Shown: piece by piece, positions 27,233-37,967 of the stretch
Layout of the letters: each line of letters starts with the position of its first letter
How positions within the stretch are numbered: the first letter of the stretch is position 1
NCBI RefSeq assembly: GCF_031081985.1
Contig: NZ_JARWSK010000002.1
Span: forward strand, 1-64,000
DNA from: Komagataeibacter xylinus
Lineage (GTDB): Bacteria > Pseudomonadota > Alphaproteobacteria > Acetobacterales > Acetobacteraceae
Length of the DNA: 64,000 nucleotides
Reading direction: 5' to 3'
Program-made: the position numbers and the translations under genes
Notes under the pieces: generated by a model
Database searches by the model: none
What the model saw: only the letters and a program-made list of their open reading frames with translations
What the model was told of the DNA's origin: nothing

Positions 27233-28644
27233 GCGACAAGCCCGTCAATCACGCCAGGGCGGCGGAGCACTTCATCGAGGATACGCCCCACCTGCAGTTC
27301 CATGATGAACGCCTGTGGGACATGCGCCAGAAGCGTGATGCCCAGATGCACATCCTGCCCGAGTGGCAGGAACTGCGCGAGGAGGCCTCGCGCATCAAGG
27401 AACACACCCTCTCGCGCCTGCCCGAATACCTCGAGCAGTTCGAGACCAATGCCAGGAAGAACGGCATTCACGTGCACTGGGCGCGCGACGGGGCGGAGCA
27501 TAACCGCATCGTGGGCGAGATCCTGAAAGCCCATAACGCGCGCAACCTGATCAAGAGCAAGTCCATGGTCACCGAAGAGTGTGACATGCGGCCCTATCTT
27601 GCCAAACAGGGCGTGACCGTAACCGAGACCGACCTTGGCGAGCGCATCCAGCAGCTTGATGACCAGTTGCCCAGCCACATCGTGGTGCCAGCGGTGCACA
27701 AGCTGACCGCGGACGTGGCCAAGATCTTCGCCAAGGACTACCACACCGACCCCAACATCCGTGATCCGCACCTGCTGGCCGAGGCCCAGCGCCAGGCCGC
27801 CCGCCCCGTTATCCTGCATGCCGATGCAGGCATGACCGGCGGCAACTTCGTGGTGGCGGAAACCGGCACGTTTGTCGTGTGCACCAACGAAGGCAATGCC
27901 GACCTGAGTGCGACGGTGCCCAACCTGCACATCGCCACCATCGGCATCGAGCGCCTCGTGCCGCGCATGGCGGATATGGGCGTGTTCATCCGCCTGCTCT
28001 CGCGCAGCGCGCTCGGCTCGCCCATTACGCAGTACACCACCCATTTCCGTGGCCCGCAGAAGGGTGGCGAGATGCATGTGGTGCTCGTTGACAACGGGCG
28101 CTCCGCCCGCCTGGGCATGGAAGATTTCTGGACCTCGCTCAAATGCATCCGCTGCGGCGCATGCATGAACACCTGCCCGGTCTATCGCCGCTCGGGCGGG
28201 CTGTCCTATGGGGCGGTGTATTCCGGCCCGATCGGCGCGATCATCGACCCGACCTTCAACGAGCGCAAATACAGCACCCTGCCCTATGCCTCCACGCTGA
28301 ACGGCAGTTGCACCAATGTCTGCCCGGTCAAGATCAACATCCACGAGCAGCTTTACAAATGGCGCCGCGTGCTGGTGCAGCACCACGAGATGCCGTTCGT
28401 CAAGCGCGAGATCATGCACATGGCGGGCAAGCTGATGGGTCAGCCCAGGATGTACCGCGCCGCCATCAAGGCCACCGAGGTCTCGCTCAGCACCATGCCG
28501 CGCTTCGTGCTCTATAACTGGCTCAACCCGTGGGGCAAGCACCGCGAAAACCCGCATCCGGTCAAGCAGACCTTCAATGACTGGTATCGCAAGAACCGCA
28601 AGACCGCAGCCACGCCCGCCGCCGCACCGGAGACCAAGAAATGA
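27229..28644 (+). CDS. lutB: LutB-type iron-sulfur lactate utilisation protein
   Basis: A 471-aa protein. The N-terminal LUD domain spans roughly 60-290 (NLIKSKSMVTEE, ETGTFVV, LRGPQ-like THFRGPQKGG). Ferredoxin-type cysteines follow at 306-316 (CIRCGACMNTCPVYR) and 361-365 (GSCTNVCPV). It passes electrons from lactate oxidation. The ATG at 27229 overlaps the lutA stop, with ACGGAG upstream; lutC overlaps its end in the same way, so the operon is tightly coupled. Confidence 0.93.
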   Translation: MSDKPVNHARAAEHFIEDTPHLQFHDERLWDMRQKRDAQMHILPEWQELREEASRIKEHTLSRLPEYLEQFETNARKNGIHVHWARDGAEHNRIVGEILKAHNARNLIKSKSMVTEECDMRPYLAKQGVTVTETDLGERIQQLDDQLPSHIVVPAVHKLTADVAKIFAKDYHTDPNIRDPHLLAEAQRQAARPVILHADAGMTGGNFVVAETGTFVVCTNEGNADLSATVPNLHIATIGIERLVPRMADMGVFIRLLSRSALGSPITQYTTHFRGPQKGGEMHVVLVDNGRSARLGMEDFWTSLKCIRCGACMNTCPVYRRSGGLSYGAVYSGPIGAIIDPTFNERKYSTLPYASTLNGSCTNVCPVKINIHEQLYKWRRVLVQHHEMPFVKREIMHMAGKLMGQPRMYRAAIKATEVSLSTMPRFVLYNWLNPWGKHRENPHPVKQTFNDWYRKNRKTAATPAAAPETKK

Positions 28645-29228
28645 GCACCGCACGCGACGAAATCCTGCAGGCCCTGCGGGCCAACCGCCCCACGCCGGAA
28701 AACCATCCGCTGCCGCCGGTTGCCACCCTTGGCGACCTTGATGCCAGCCGCGAGCGCTTCATCACCAGCCTCAGGATCCTGGGCGGCGACGTGCTGGAGC
28801 CGGTGGAAGGTGAAACGCTGGATCAGGCCATTCTGCGCCGCCACCCCGATGCCAAGGTGATCTGCTCAAACGTGCCCGAAGCCAAGGGCACGCTGCCAGT
28901 CGAGAAGGTAAAGACCCCGCAGGATGCCGCCGCCATCGACGTTACCGTGGTGCGCGCGCCTTTCGGCATTGCGGAGATGGGCTCGATCTTCCTCAGTGAA
29001 GCGCAACTGCCCATCAACTCGTTTGCCCATCTCGGCCAGCATATCGTGGTGCTGCTGGCAGCCGATCAACTGACCGCCAACATGCACACCGCCTATCAGG
29101 AGCGGCCCGAGTTCAAGACCGCCAATTACGGCGTGCTGATGAGCGGCCCCTCCGCCACGGCGGATATTCAGGGCGTGCTGATCCGTGGCGCGCAGGGCGT
29201 GCGTTCGCTCTCGGTCTGGTTTACCTGA
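28641..29228 (+). CDS. lutC: LutC-type lactate utilisation protein
   Basis: A 195-aa LUD-domain protein (IDVTVVRAPFGIAEMGSIFLSE, LGQHIVVLLAADQL, MSGPSATADIQGVLIRGAQGVRSL), the third component of the LutABC system. It starts in a four-base overlap with lutB. A GGCTCCTTCC…GGAAGGGGCC inverted repeat follows its stop at about 29239-29263, facing the convergent HU gene. Confidence 0.92.
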   Translation: MSTARDEILQALRANRPTPENHPLPPVATLGDLDASRERFITSLRILGGDVLEPVEGETLDQAILRRHPDAKVICSNVPEAKGTLPVEKVKTPQDAAAIDVTVVRAPFGIAEMGSIFLSEAQLPINSFAHLGQHIVVLLAADQLTANMHTAYQERPEFKTANYGVLMSGPSATADIQGVLIRGAQGVRSLSVWFT

Positions 29229-29276
29229 ACGCTTCAACGGCTCCTTCCTTATGGGAAGGGGCCGGATATCAAAAGG

Positions 29277-29546
29277 TCAGACAGCCTTTTTCAGGTTCGG
29301 GCTGGCCTTGAAGCGCACGGTCTTGCCTGCCTTGACCTTGACCGGCTCGCCCGTGCGCGGGTTGAGCGCCTTGCGGGCCTTGGTCTTCTTGACCGTGAAC
29401 GTGCCAAAAGACGGCAGGGTGAAGCCACCCTCGCGCTTCAGTTCCTTGACAATGGCCGCAATCAGGTCAGATGCGGCCTGATTGGCCGCGACGCCAGTGC
29501 AATCAATCGAATCCTGAATGACGGCTGCAATGAAGGCCTTACTCAT
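29277..29546 (-). CDS. HU-family DNA-binding protein
   Basis: An 89-aa histone-like protein of standard length: dimerisation helices (MSKAFIAAVIQDSIDCTG…), LPSFGTFTVKKTKAR and the DNA-binding arm NPRTGEPVKVKAGKTVRFKASPNLK. It bends DNA and compacts the nucleoid. GGAAGGAG lies upstream of the ATG at a somewhat long spacing. Convergent with lutC. The HU versus IHF subtype is not decided here. Confidence 0.92.
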   Translation of the reverse strand: MSKAFIAAVIQDSIDCTGVAANQAASDLIAAIVKELKREGGFTLPSFGTFTVKKTKARKALNPRTGEPVKVKAGKTVRFKASPNLKKAV

Positions 29547-30012
29547 CGGAACTGCCTACTCCTTCCGGGCTGGAAATGAATTTCGTAAATATCCTGTACC
29601 CGCCTTGAAAACAGGCCAGTTGCCCCACCGGGCCGGACGGTCGCGGCTTGTAACCTGATGACTGAGGTTAGACCAGCAATTTTTTGTTATCACATGAAAA
29701 TTATCGCTGATATGCGCAGCAATAACCGGCTGAATTCATAAATTTGCCGTGCTGGACACCGATATCTTCCACCCTGAACACTTCATATCGATAAAGCATC
29801 ATTGGGAATTGATTCGACTTCAACTCATTGATAGAAAACGATTAAATTATAGAAAAATTTTCTTTTTTTGAAAAAAATCACGCTATGTGAAGCTTTTGTG
29901 AAAAAACTTCACCAAAAACTCTTTTAATTTGCACATTCGCGCATTGGCATGTGGTTCTGGCCACCTTTATGGCCCATGCACGCTGGGTGAGGGGCGATTC
30001 CGCCCCCCGGTG
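29547..30012. other. AT-rich intergenic region between HU and RTX-like genes
   Basis: No convincing gene in about 465 bases. The right part upstream of HU should hold its promoter. Most of 29660-29925 is distinctly AT-rich and contains a decayed composite hairpin repeat (29853-29925) downstream of the RTX-like gene's stop. Confidence 0.6.
29853..29925. repeat. Degenerate full composite hairpin repeat
   Basis: AAAAATTTTCTTTTTTTGAAAAAAA replaces the GCCGCC hairpin. GTGAAGCTTTTGTGAAAAAACTTC and the ACCAAAAACTCTTTT arm correspond to the AAGCTT hairpin half. It lies about 90 bases beyond the 3' end of the RTX-like gene. Confidence 0.6.
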
Positions 30013-31329
30013 TCAGCTTTTGAAATTCTGCGCCTTGAGGTCGGTCACGCCCACGAAGGTGATCTGGGTGTGGTCATCGAGGCTTACGGTTGTATTGCCG
30101 CCGCTGACGGTGGCCTGGTCAAGCATGGACTGGATGGAAGCCGGAGTCGCATCATAGCCGGACAGGAGAATGGCGTTACCGGCCGACTTGCCAAAATCCT
30201 GGATGATGTCGGTGCCGCCATCCTTGCCCTTGATGAACGCGAATTCGGTCGCGCCACTCCCGCCCACAAGCGTGTCGTTGCCACTGCCAGCCACAAGCGT
30301 ATCGTTGCCGCTGCCTGCCACGGCATAGACCGCGCCGGCGGTCCCGCCATCGAGCGTTTCATTGCCGCTACCGGCATAATACGTGGTCGTGCCGCTGGTG
30401 GCAGCGGTCAGGTCCACCCCGGCCGCGCCGAAAATGGTGGCATTGCTGCCCGTTATGGTATCGGCCACGGGCGAAGCCGTGCTCGCGCTGATGAAGGTCA
30501 GCGCAGCCGACCCGCTGGTATTGATCGTGCTGTCATCCAGACCACTCACCACCAGCGCGGTGCCAGCATTGATGGTGTCATACGCGCCGCCAGTGATGGT
30601 GACGGTCGTGTTGCCTGATCCGCTGTTGAAGAAACCATCCATACTCGCGGTATTGATCGTATCGTACGCGGCATCCTGCACCACGACGCCATTGTACAGA
30701 TCAAGCGTGCTGTCATCGCCACTGAACTGCGTGGCGGTACTGGTCACTGCGCCGGGGGCAGTCCAGTCGCCGGTTACGGTGGGGGTGCCATCATAGGCAA
30801 GGATGGTGTCCGTGCCGCCCATGGTGTGGATGACATCCTGCCCTGTTCCACTGAGGAAGAACGTATCACCCGCAGCAGCATAATAATCTACATTGCCTGA
30901 AGCCGCAGCGTAAACCACCGTGCCTTCGTCGCCATCCATCACATTGGTTGCGCCAGAGCCGCCCTCGATGTTGATCTCCTGGTCGAGGGTGCTGCCCGTC
31001 GTGCTGCCAATTTCCACCGTGCCGGCGGTGGCATCATAGGTGCCGGCCCCGGCCAGCGTCTCGATACTGCCGCCCGAATCCTGCTTGAGCGCACCGTCAA
31101 TGGCCACCACGCCCACAGCCTGGGCAGCCAGCACCGCCCCCCAGGCGGGATTGCTGCTGTCTCCTTCCAGCGAGTTGATTTCCGATTGGGGGATCCCTTC
31201 TTCAAGGGCATTGTAGGCATTGAGGGCGTTCTGCGCCGCATCCTGCTGCAGGCCCTGCATCAGCGCAGTCGTGTCCTGGTTAAGCCCAAGCGTGAGCCCG
31301 GTGGCACCGGCTACGGTCACGTATCCCAT
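30013..31329 (-). CDS. RTX-like (hemolysin-type repeat) secreted protein
   Basis: A 438-aa acidic protein rich in Gly, Ala, Thr, Ser and Asp with almost no Cys, Lys or Arg. After an N-terminal helical segment (about 1-60) it becomes a long array of beta-roll-like repeats; GSGNDTLVAGSGNDTLVGGSGA (split by GND repeats) matches the RTX calcium-binding nonapeptide, then a C-terminal domain with IIQDFG and TQITFVGVTDL. No N-terminal signal peptide, as expected for type I secretion via a C-terminal signal. No ABC transporter is adjacent. Likely a surface or extracellular protein of unknown role. Confidence 0.75.
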   Translation of the reverse strand: MGYVTVAGATGLTLGLNQDTTALMQGLQQDAAQNALNAYNALEEGIPQSEINSLEGDSSNPAWGAVLAAQAVGVVAIDGALKQDSGGSIETLAGAGTYDATAGTVEIGSTTGSTLDQEINIEGGSGATNVMDGDEGTVVYAAASGNVDYYAAAGDTFFLSGTGQDVIHTMGGTDTILAYDGTPTVTGDWTAPGAVTSTATQFSGDDSTLDLYNGVVVQDAAYDTINTASMDGFFNSGSGNTTVTITGGAYDTINAGTALVVSGLDDSTINTSGSAALTFISASTASPVADTITGSNATIFGAAGVDLTAATSGTTTYYAGSGNETLDGGTAGAVYAVAGSGNDTLVAGSGNDTLVGGSGATEFAFIKGKDGGTDIIQDFGKSAGNAILLSGYDATPASIQSMLDQATVSGGNTTVSLDDHTQITFVGVTDLKAQNFKS

Positions 31330-31479
31330 TCATTGCGTTCCTTGTCTCACGGCGGCAGGAACCGGCCTTGCCGCAGATGATCCGCTGCCCCGCCGCCCGG
31401 TCGGAGCGGAGAAAGCATTCTTTCAGGACCGTATCTGTCAGGAATGGGTTAAGAAATTCGGAATCAAGATTGATCTGGA

Positions 31480-33540
<2,061 letters not shown>

Positions 33541-33699
33541 GGGCTGCCTCCCGCCTGATCTGCGCGAAACCCCGCTCGGATCGCGACCGCGCCGGGCCAA
33601 AATAACGTATTGCGATGAACCCGTCGCCCTCTGGCGCATTGTTAAGGGGCGGATGTCATGCCCGCGTCTGTCACAACATCGATCGGAAGGAACCGGATC

Positions 33700-33876
33700 A
33701 TGGACCTGTTACGCTGGACCATCACATTCCTTGTTCTCGCCCTGATCGCCGCGGTTTTTGGCTTCGGCGGCATTTCGGACACGTTTGCCTATTTCGGCAA
33801 GGTGCTGTTCTTCATTTTCATCGTGCTGTTCATCCTTGGATTGTTTTTCGGCCGCGGCCGCGGAACTTCGCCCTGA
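33700..33876 (+). CDS. DUF1328 family small membrane protein
   Basis: A 58-aa protein with two hydrophobic helices (LLRWTITFLVLALIAAVFGF and YFGKVLFFIFIVLFILGLFF, written with overlaps) typical of the YtjA/DUF1328 family of unknown function. The ATG at 33700 is preceded by GGAAGGA. Its last 47 bases overlap the 3' end of dsbB on the opposite strand. Confidence 0.85.
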   Translation: MDLLRWTITFLVLALIAAVFGFGGISDTFAYFGKVLFFIFIVLFILGLFFGRGRGTSP

Positions 33877-34339
33877 TCCGTAACCCCCGGCGCACGACAG
33901 GGATCAGCGCCAGCGCGTAGATCCCGCCCATCGCCGCCATGGAAAGCGGCACGCCGGGCACAAGATAGGTTGCCGCATCGCACGGTTTGGCCGGGCGGCG
34001 CGGCATGGAGGCCAGACGCTGCGCGAAACTGCCGCCATGAAACGTGGGCGCGCGGCATTCGGGCAGCGGACTGGGCCACCAGCCCTGCTCCACCCCTACA
34101 TGCACGCCGCCAAGGAAAGCCGCTACAAGCAGCACCGGCATGCACAGCCACAGCGCGCCACGCGCTGCATCACGTGGCAGCACCAGCCCCAGCAGCCCCA
34201 GCCCCGCCAGCACCCGATAGGGCCAGCGCTCCCACAGGCACAGCCCACAGGGCACATGGCCCAGCGTGTATTCACTCCACCAGGCCACCGCAAGCGCGGC
34301 GCACCCGGCCATTACCATCAATAAAGCGGTTGAACGCAT
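33830..34339 (-). CDS. dsbB: Disulfide bond formation protein B
   Basis: A 169-aa inner-membrane protein with four predicted helices. The first periplasmic loop has CGLC (C31, C34) after helix 1, and the second loop has C95 and C120, the two redox pairs of DsbB. It reoxidises DsbA and passes electrons to ubiquinone. It starts 7 bases after the otsA stop and is convergent with, and overlaps, the DUF1328 gene. Confidence 0.9.
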   Translation of the reverse strand: MRSTALLMVMAGCAALAVAWWSEYTLGHVPCGLCLWERWPYRVLAGLGLLGLVLPRDAARGALWLCMPVLLVAAFLGGVHVGVEQGWWPSPLPECRAPTFHGGSFAQRLASMPRRPAKPCDAATYLVPGVPLSMAAMGGIYALALIPVVRRGLRIRAKFRGRGRKTIQG

Positions 34340-34345
34340 GGGCGG

Positions 34346-35698
34346 CTATGACCGCCCCGCCATGGGTGCCGCGTCAAGCGCCTGCAGGAAATCAGCCGCC
34401 CAGCTTATGGCCGTGGTGCTGCTCACTTCCTGCTCCAGCGCCTGCCAACGCGTGCGCCGCTCCGCCAGCCCCATGGTCAGGGCGGCGTGCAGGGCATCGG
34501 CAATCTCGTCGGGATCATAGGGGTTGACCAGAATGCCCTCATCCATTTCCGGCGCGGCACCGGCAAAATGCGACAGGATCAGCACACCCGGATTGGCCGG
34601 GTCCTGGGCGGCCACGTATTCCTTGGCCACGAGGTTCATGCCATCGCGCAGCGGCGTGATCAGGGCGGCTTCGGCCCGGCGGTAGAACCCGGCCAGCACC
34701 TCACGCGCCAGCGGGCGGGTAATGTAGCGGATGGGCGTCCAGTCAAATTCGGAATAGGCCCCGTTGATCCGCCCGGTCAGTTCATCAAGCTGGCGGCGCA
34801 ACTGTCGGTATTCCTCAACGCTGCCACGCGAGATGGGGGCCACCTGCAGGAACGTGACCTTGCCACGATGCTCGGGGTAGCGCGCCAGCAGCGCCTCATA
34901 GCCACGAAACCGCTCGGGCAGGCCCTTGGAATAATCCAGCCGGTCCACGCCCAGCACCAGCTTGGCGCCACGCAGGCTGCCTTCCAGCCGTTCGACCTCC
35001 GGGCCTTCCATGCTCTTTTCAGCCTGCGCGCGGAACTCGTCGGGGTCGATGCCGATGGGAAAAGCCTGCCCGCGCGCCGCAAGCCCGTTGGCCTGCAGGG
35101 AATGGTTGAGGTTCTCCGCATCCTCGGGCGTCTGCACACCAATGAGGTCGTAGCTCTGCATGTCTTCAAGCAGCAGGTCCGCGCCGGGCAGCGAGCGCAC
35201 GAGGCTCCATGGCGGGAAAGGAATGTGCAGGAAGAAGCCGATGCGGCACTTCACCCCGAGGTCACGCAACGCCTGCCCGAGCGGGAACAGGTGGTAGTCA
35301 TGCACCCAGATCGTGTCATCAGGCCGGAGCAGGGGCAGCAGCGTGCGGGCGAACATGGCGTTGACCGCGAGGTATGTCTTCCAGTCCGTGCGGGAATAGT
35401 TCATCAGCCCGACGCGGTAGTGGAACAGCGGCCACAGGATGCCATTGGAGAAATTCTGGTAGAACCCCTCATATTGCAGCGGGGTCAGGTCAATGGTGGC
35501 GTAGGTGACGTTATCGACCCTGTCGAGCCGGGGCACCGGGTCGCCGCCATGCAGGTGCACCTGCTTGCCCGACCAGCCGAACCAGAGTGATTCCCCCTCG
35601 CGCAGGGCATCTTTCAGCCCTACCGCCAGCCCACCGGCCGGCTGGCTGCGCTCACGCGGTGAAGGTACGCGGTTGGATACAATTATCAGCCGCCCCAT
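34346..35698 (-). CDS. otsA: Alpha,alpha-trehalose-phosphate synthase OtsA
   Basis: A 450-aa GT20-family glycosyltransferase. Characteristic segments include MGRLIIVSNRVPSP at the N-terminus, WVHDYHLFPLGQALRD, GFFLHIPFPPWSLVRSLPG, GVDRLDYSKGLPERF and RDGMNLVAKEYVAAQ. It transfers glucose from UDP-glucose to glucose-6-phosphate, making trehalose-6-phosphate for osmoprotection. The start at 35698 overlaps the otsB stop by 13 bases, giving an otsB-otsA-dsbB run. Confidence 0.95.
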   Translation of the reverse strand: MGRLIIVSNRVPSPRERSQPAGGLAVGLKDALREGESLWFGWSGKQVHLHGGDPVPRLDRVDNVTYATIDLTPLQYEGFYQNFSNGILWPLFHYRVGLMNYSRTDWKTYLAVNAMFARTLLPLLRPDDTIWVHDYHLFPLGQALRDLGVKCRIGFFLHIPFPPWSLVRSLPGADLLLEDMQSYDLIGVQTPEDAENLNHSLQANGLAARGQAFPIGIDPDEFRAQAEKSMEGPEVERLEGSLRGAKLVLGVDRLDYSKGLPERFRGYEALLARYPEHRGKVTFLQVAPISRGSVEEYRQLRRQLDELTGRINGAYSEFDWTPIRYITRPLAREVLAGFYRRAEAALITPLRDGMNLVAKEYVAAQDPANPGVLILSHFAGAAPEMDEGILVNPYDPDEIADALHAALTMGLAERRTRWQALEQEVSSTTAISWAADFLQALDAAPMAGRS

Positions 35699-36441
35699 GC
35701 GCCATCGCCCCCCTGCGCCAACTGGGCCAGCCATGCACGGAAGGCCGCCGGATCAGGGAAATCATTGGGAATGCGGAAACCCACGCCACCAAGGCTGACC
35801 GCTGCGCGCATGCCATCTTCATCAGTCACGTCATCGCCCACGAAAATGGGCAGCCGGCCTGCAAACGGCGCGCTTTTCATCACCGCCTCGACCGCATGGC
35901 CCTTGTCGATGCCAGCGGGGCGGATTTCCCAAGCCATCTTGGCGGCCTGCACATGAAACGCGCCGTGGGTGGCCTCCACCCATTCATCCGCAATCCGGCC
36001 CAGAGCCGGGCCTGCATCGGACGCGCCACGGTAATGCAGCACCAGCCCCGCCTTCTTGTGTTCGATCCGCACGCCGGGGTGAGCTTTGGCAAGCCTTTCC
36101 GCCTCTTCCATCCATGCTTTCGGCACGGGCGGCAGCGCCGCGCGCTCGATGGGCTGGCCCGGCGCATGACGGATGGCGATGCCATGCTCGCCTGCCACGG
36201 CATAAGGCACATCAGGCAGGAAATGGTCGATCTGCTCGATGGGACGGCCCGAAATGACCGCGAGCGCATTGCCACATTTGTCACGCAGGCGGCGCAGGGT
36301 GTCGCGCAGGCCCGGCGCCACCACCACGGATTCGGGCGTGGGCGCGATATCCACCAGCGTGCCGTCAAAATCCAGAAGGAAGGCTGCCCGCGCGGGAGGC
36401 GGCAGCCGATCGAGCGAAGGGAGGGAGGGTGTCTTGCTCAT
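35686..36441 (-). CDS. otsB: Trehalose-6-phosphate phosphatase OtsB
   Basis: A 251-aa HAD-superfamily phosphatase. The nucleophile motif LLDFDGTLV is at 22-30 (D24, D26), AVISGRP is motif II, and VGDDVTDEDGM near the C-terminus binds Mg. It dephosphorylates the OtsA product to trehalose. AGAGG lies 11 bases before the ATG at 36441; a TTG seven codons earlier is possible. First gene of the ots operon. Confidence 0.94.
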   Translation of the reverse strand: MSKTPSLPSLDRLPPPARAAFLLDFDGTLVDIAPTPESVVVAPGLRDTLRRLRDKCGNALAVISGRPIEQIDHFLPDVPYAVAGEHGIAIRHAPGQPIERAALPPVPKAWMEEAERLAKAHPGVRIEHKKAGLVLHYRGASDAGPALGRIADEWVEATHGAFHVQAAKMAWEIRPAGIDKGHAVEAVMKSAPFAGRLPIFVGDDVTDEDGMRAAVSLGGVGFRIPNDFPDPAAFRAWLAQLAQGGDGAWGG

Positions 36442-36536
36442 GGTGGGTCTAGCCTCTGGCAAAGCGGGACAATACGCAAGCCCACAAGCGTGCTGTCAGG
36501 GCTGCAGCATTTATACGACACAAATTAAATAATTTT

Positions 36537-37160
36537 CTAATGCAACATCAGGGGGGCTGCCCCTTCATCAGCAGGTTCGGGCGGCATGGCGGGCATCGGT
36601 GGTGAAACCGGTTGCGGCGCGGCCTGGGGCGCGATGGGCGTGGCATTCCCCCCACCCGCTTCAGGCGATGCGGGCTGGCCATCTGGCGTGGTCATGGCGG
36701 GCGCGGCCTCCGTAGGGGCGGCGACAGCGGCGAGTGGCGGCGGCATGGGTGCCACATTATCACCTGCGCAACCCACGAGCTGCACATCATAAAGCGGATT
36801 CTGGAACACGCCGGTCGCGGGCTCGGCTACCGCCATCCAGCCCTGAAAGGCGGCCATGCCCTCATGCGCGTCATGCACGTCCAGCCAGGCAGTGCTATCG
36901 GCCGGCAGGGTGGCGGGGCGCTGCAGGCATGACGTGGCGCGCAAGGTCAGGCTTTTATAGGGCATGTCCTGGCCTACGGGCACGTTGAGCAGTTCGGTAT
37001 GGGCATCAAGCTTGTCGAGCACGCGCACCACCGCCACCGTGCGCCCCTGCCACGTATCGGGCGGGTAAATGGCGGGACGCGCCAGCCATTCGGTGGCATG
37101 GGCAAGGCCGGGCAGGAAGCCAAGCAGCAGGGCGGGCAGAAAGCGGATCAGGCGCCTCAT
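36537..37160 (-). CDS. DUF2155 domain exported protein
   Basis: A 207-aa protein with a signal peptide (MRRLIRFLPALLLGFLPGLAHA, cut near 22 – shown in overlap form) and one DUF2155 domain (AVVRVLDKLDAHTELLNVPVGQDMPYKSL, CLQRP, FQGWMAVAEPATGVFQNPLYDVQLVGC). The last 65 residues are a Pro/Ala-rich, low-complexity extension. Function unknown; two Cys could form a periplasmic disulfide. It overlaps the preceding 72-codon gene by four bases and closes the NDUFA12-mlaD run. Confidence 0.8.
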   Translation of the reverse strand: MRRLIRFLPALLLGFLPGLAHATEWLARPAIYPPDTWQGRTVAVVRVLDKLDAHTELLNVPVGQDMPYKSLTLRATSCLQRPATLPADSTAWLDVHDAHEGMAAFQGWMAVAEPATGVFQNPLYDVQLVGCAGDNVAPMPPPLAAVAAPTEAAPAMTTPDGQPASPEAGGGNATPIAPQAAPQPVSPPMPAMPPEPADEGAAPLMLH

Positions 37161-37375
37161 GCGTGGGGGCTCCGCAGGGTGTTGACCACGTCGATCAGGA
37201 TCTGGCGCATGGCCGCCTCATCCACGCCCATCAGCACGGCATCCTCGAACGCATCCTGCAGGACCGTCTGCACTTCCTCATGGTTCTCGCGCAGCACCAG
37301 CAATTTGTCGCGGCATGAAACCGGCGTGCCATCGCGTTGCGGCCACATGGCGGGCTGGGCGTTTTCGCTGCTCAT
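37157..37375 (-). CDS. Small conserved-position hypothetical protein
   Basis: A 72-aa soluble helical protein (CRDKLLVLRENHEEVQTVLQDAFEDAVLMGVDEAAMRQILIDVVNTL in segments), no signal or membrane segment. I do not recognise a family. It is real by context: its ATG overlaps the mlaD stop and its stop overlaps the DUF2155 start, both by four bases, so it is translationally coupled on both sides. Confidence 0.7.
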   Translation of the reverse strand: MSSENAQPAMWPQRDGTPVSCRDKLLVLRENHEEVQTVLQDAFEDAVLMGVDEAAMRQILIDVVNTLRSPHA

Positions 37376-37908
37376 GGCGCGTCTCCGCCCGGCGCGGGGG
37401 GTGTGGCCTGGCCTGCCTTGTCCTGCCGGGCCTTGGTCAGGGTATCGGTGACCGAGAAGATGAATTTGCTGAGCAGTTGCTCGAGGCTGATCGCGCCCTG
37501 GGTCTCGCCAATCGTGCCGCCGGGGGCGAGCATCCTGTCATCGCCACCGGGCGAGAGGGCTATGTATTTGCCGCCAAGCAGGCTGTCGCTTGTAATGATG
37601 GCCGCCGTATCATCAGGCAGCTTGATGTCGGGCCGCACGGTAAAGGTGACCTGCGCGCCATACGTCCGGGGGTTGACGCGCTCATCGACCACCTGCCCCA
37701 CCGTAATGCCCGCAAGCCTGACATCCGAGCCGATGGACAGGCCATCAATATGGGTGAACGCGGCATTGAGCCTGTAGCCGGTTTCATGCGGGCGGCCCTT
37801 GTCGAGCACGGCATAGGCCAGCAGCCCCGCAAGCACGGCAAGCACGGCAAAACCGGCAAGAAGTTCCGCTGGCTGACGGCCCGCGCGCCCTGAAACAGCA
37901 GCAACCAT
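37372..37908 (-). CDS. MlaD-family MCE-domain lipid transport protein
   Basis: A 178-aa protein with an N-terminal transmembrane anchor (LLAGFAVLAVLAGLLAYAV, about 17-35) and one MCE domain (YRLNAAFTHIDGLSIGSDVRLAGITVGQV, SDSLLGGKYIALSPGG). It resembles MlaD, which forms a hexameric periplasmic ring moving phospholipids between membranes. No mlaE/F permease or ATPase genes are adjacent. In Alphaproteobacteria this gene commonly follows the NDUFA12 homologue, as here. Confidence 0.85.
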   Translation of the reverse strand: MVAAVSGRAGRQPAELLAGFAVLAVLAGLLAYAVLDKGRPHETGYRLNAAFTHIDGLSIGSDVRLAGITVGQVVDERVNPRTYGAQVTFTVRPDIKLPDDTAAIITSDSLLGGKYIALSPGGDDRMLAPGGTIGETQGAISLEQLLSKFIFSVTDTLTKARQDKAGQATPPAPGGDAP

Positions 37909-37967
37909 GGTGGCAAAGCTTCCCCAATATCCAATGGCGCGCACCCTAGCAGGTTACGCCACGGGTT

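Noticed and set aside
29239-29263. GGCTCCTTCC…GGAAGGGGCC inverted repeat after lutC as a terminator.
   Set aside because: No T-run follows on either strand; noted with lutC but not called.
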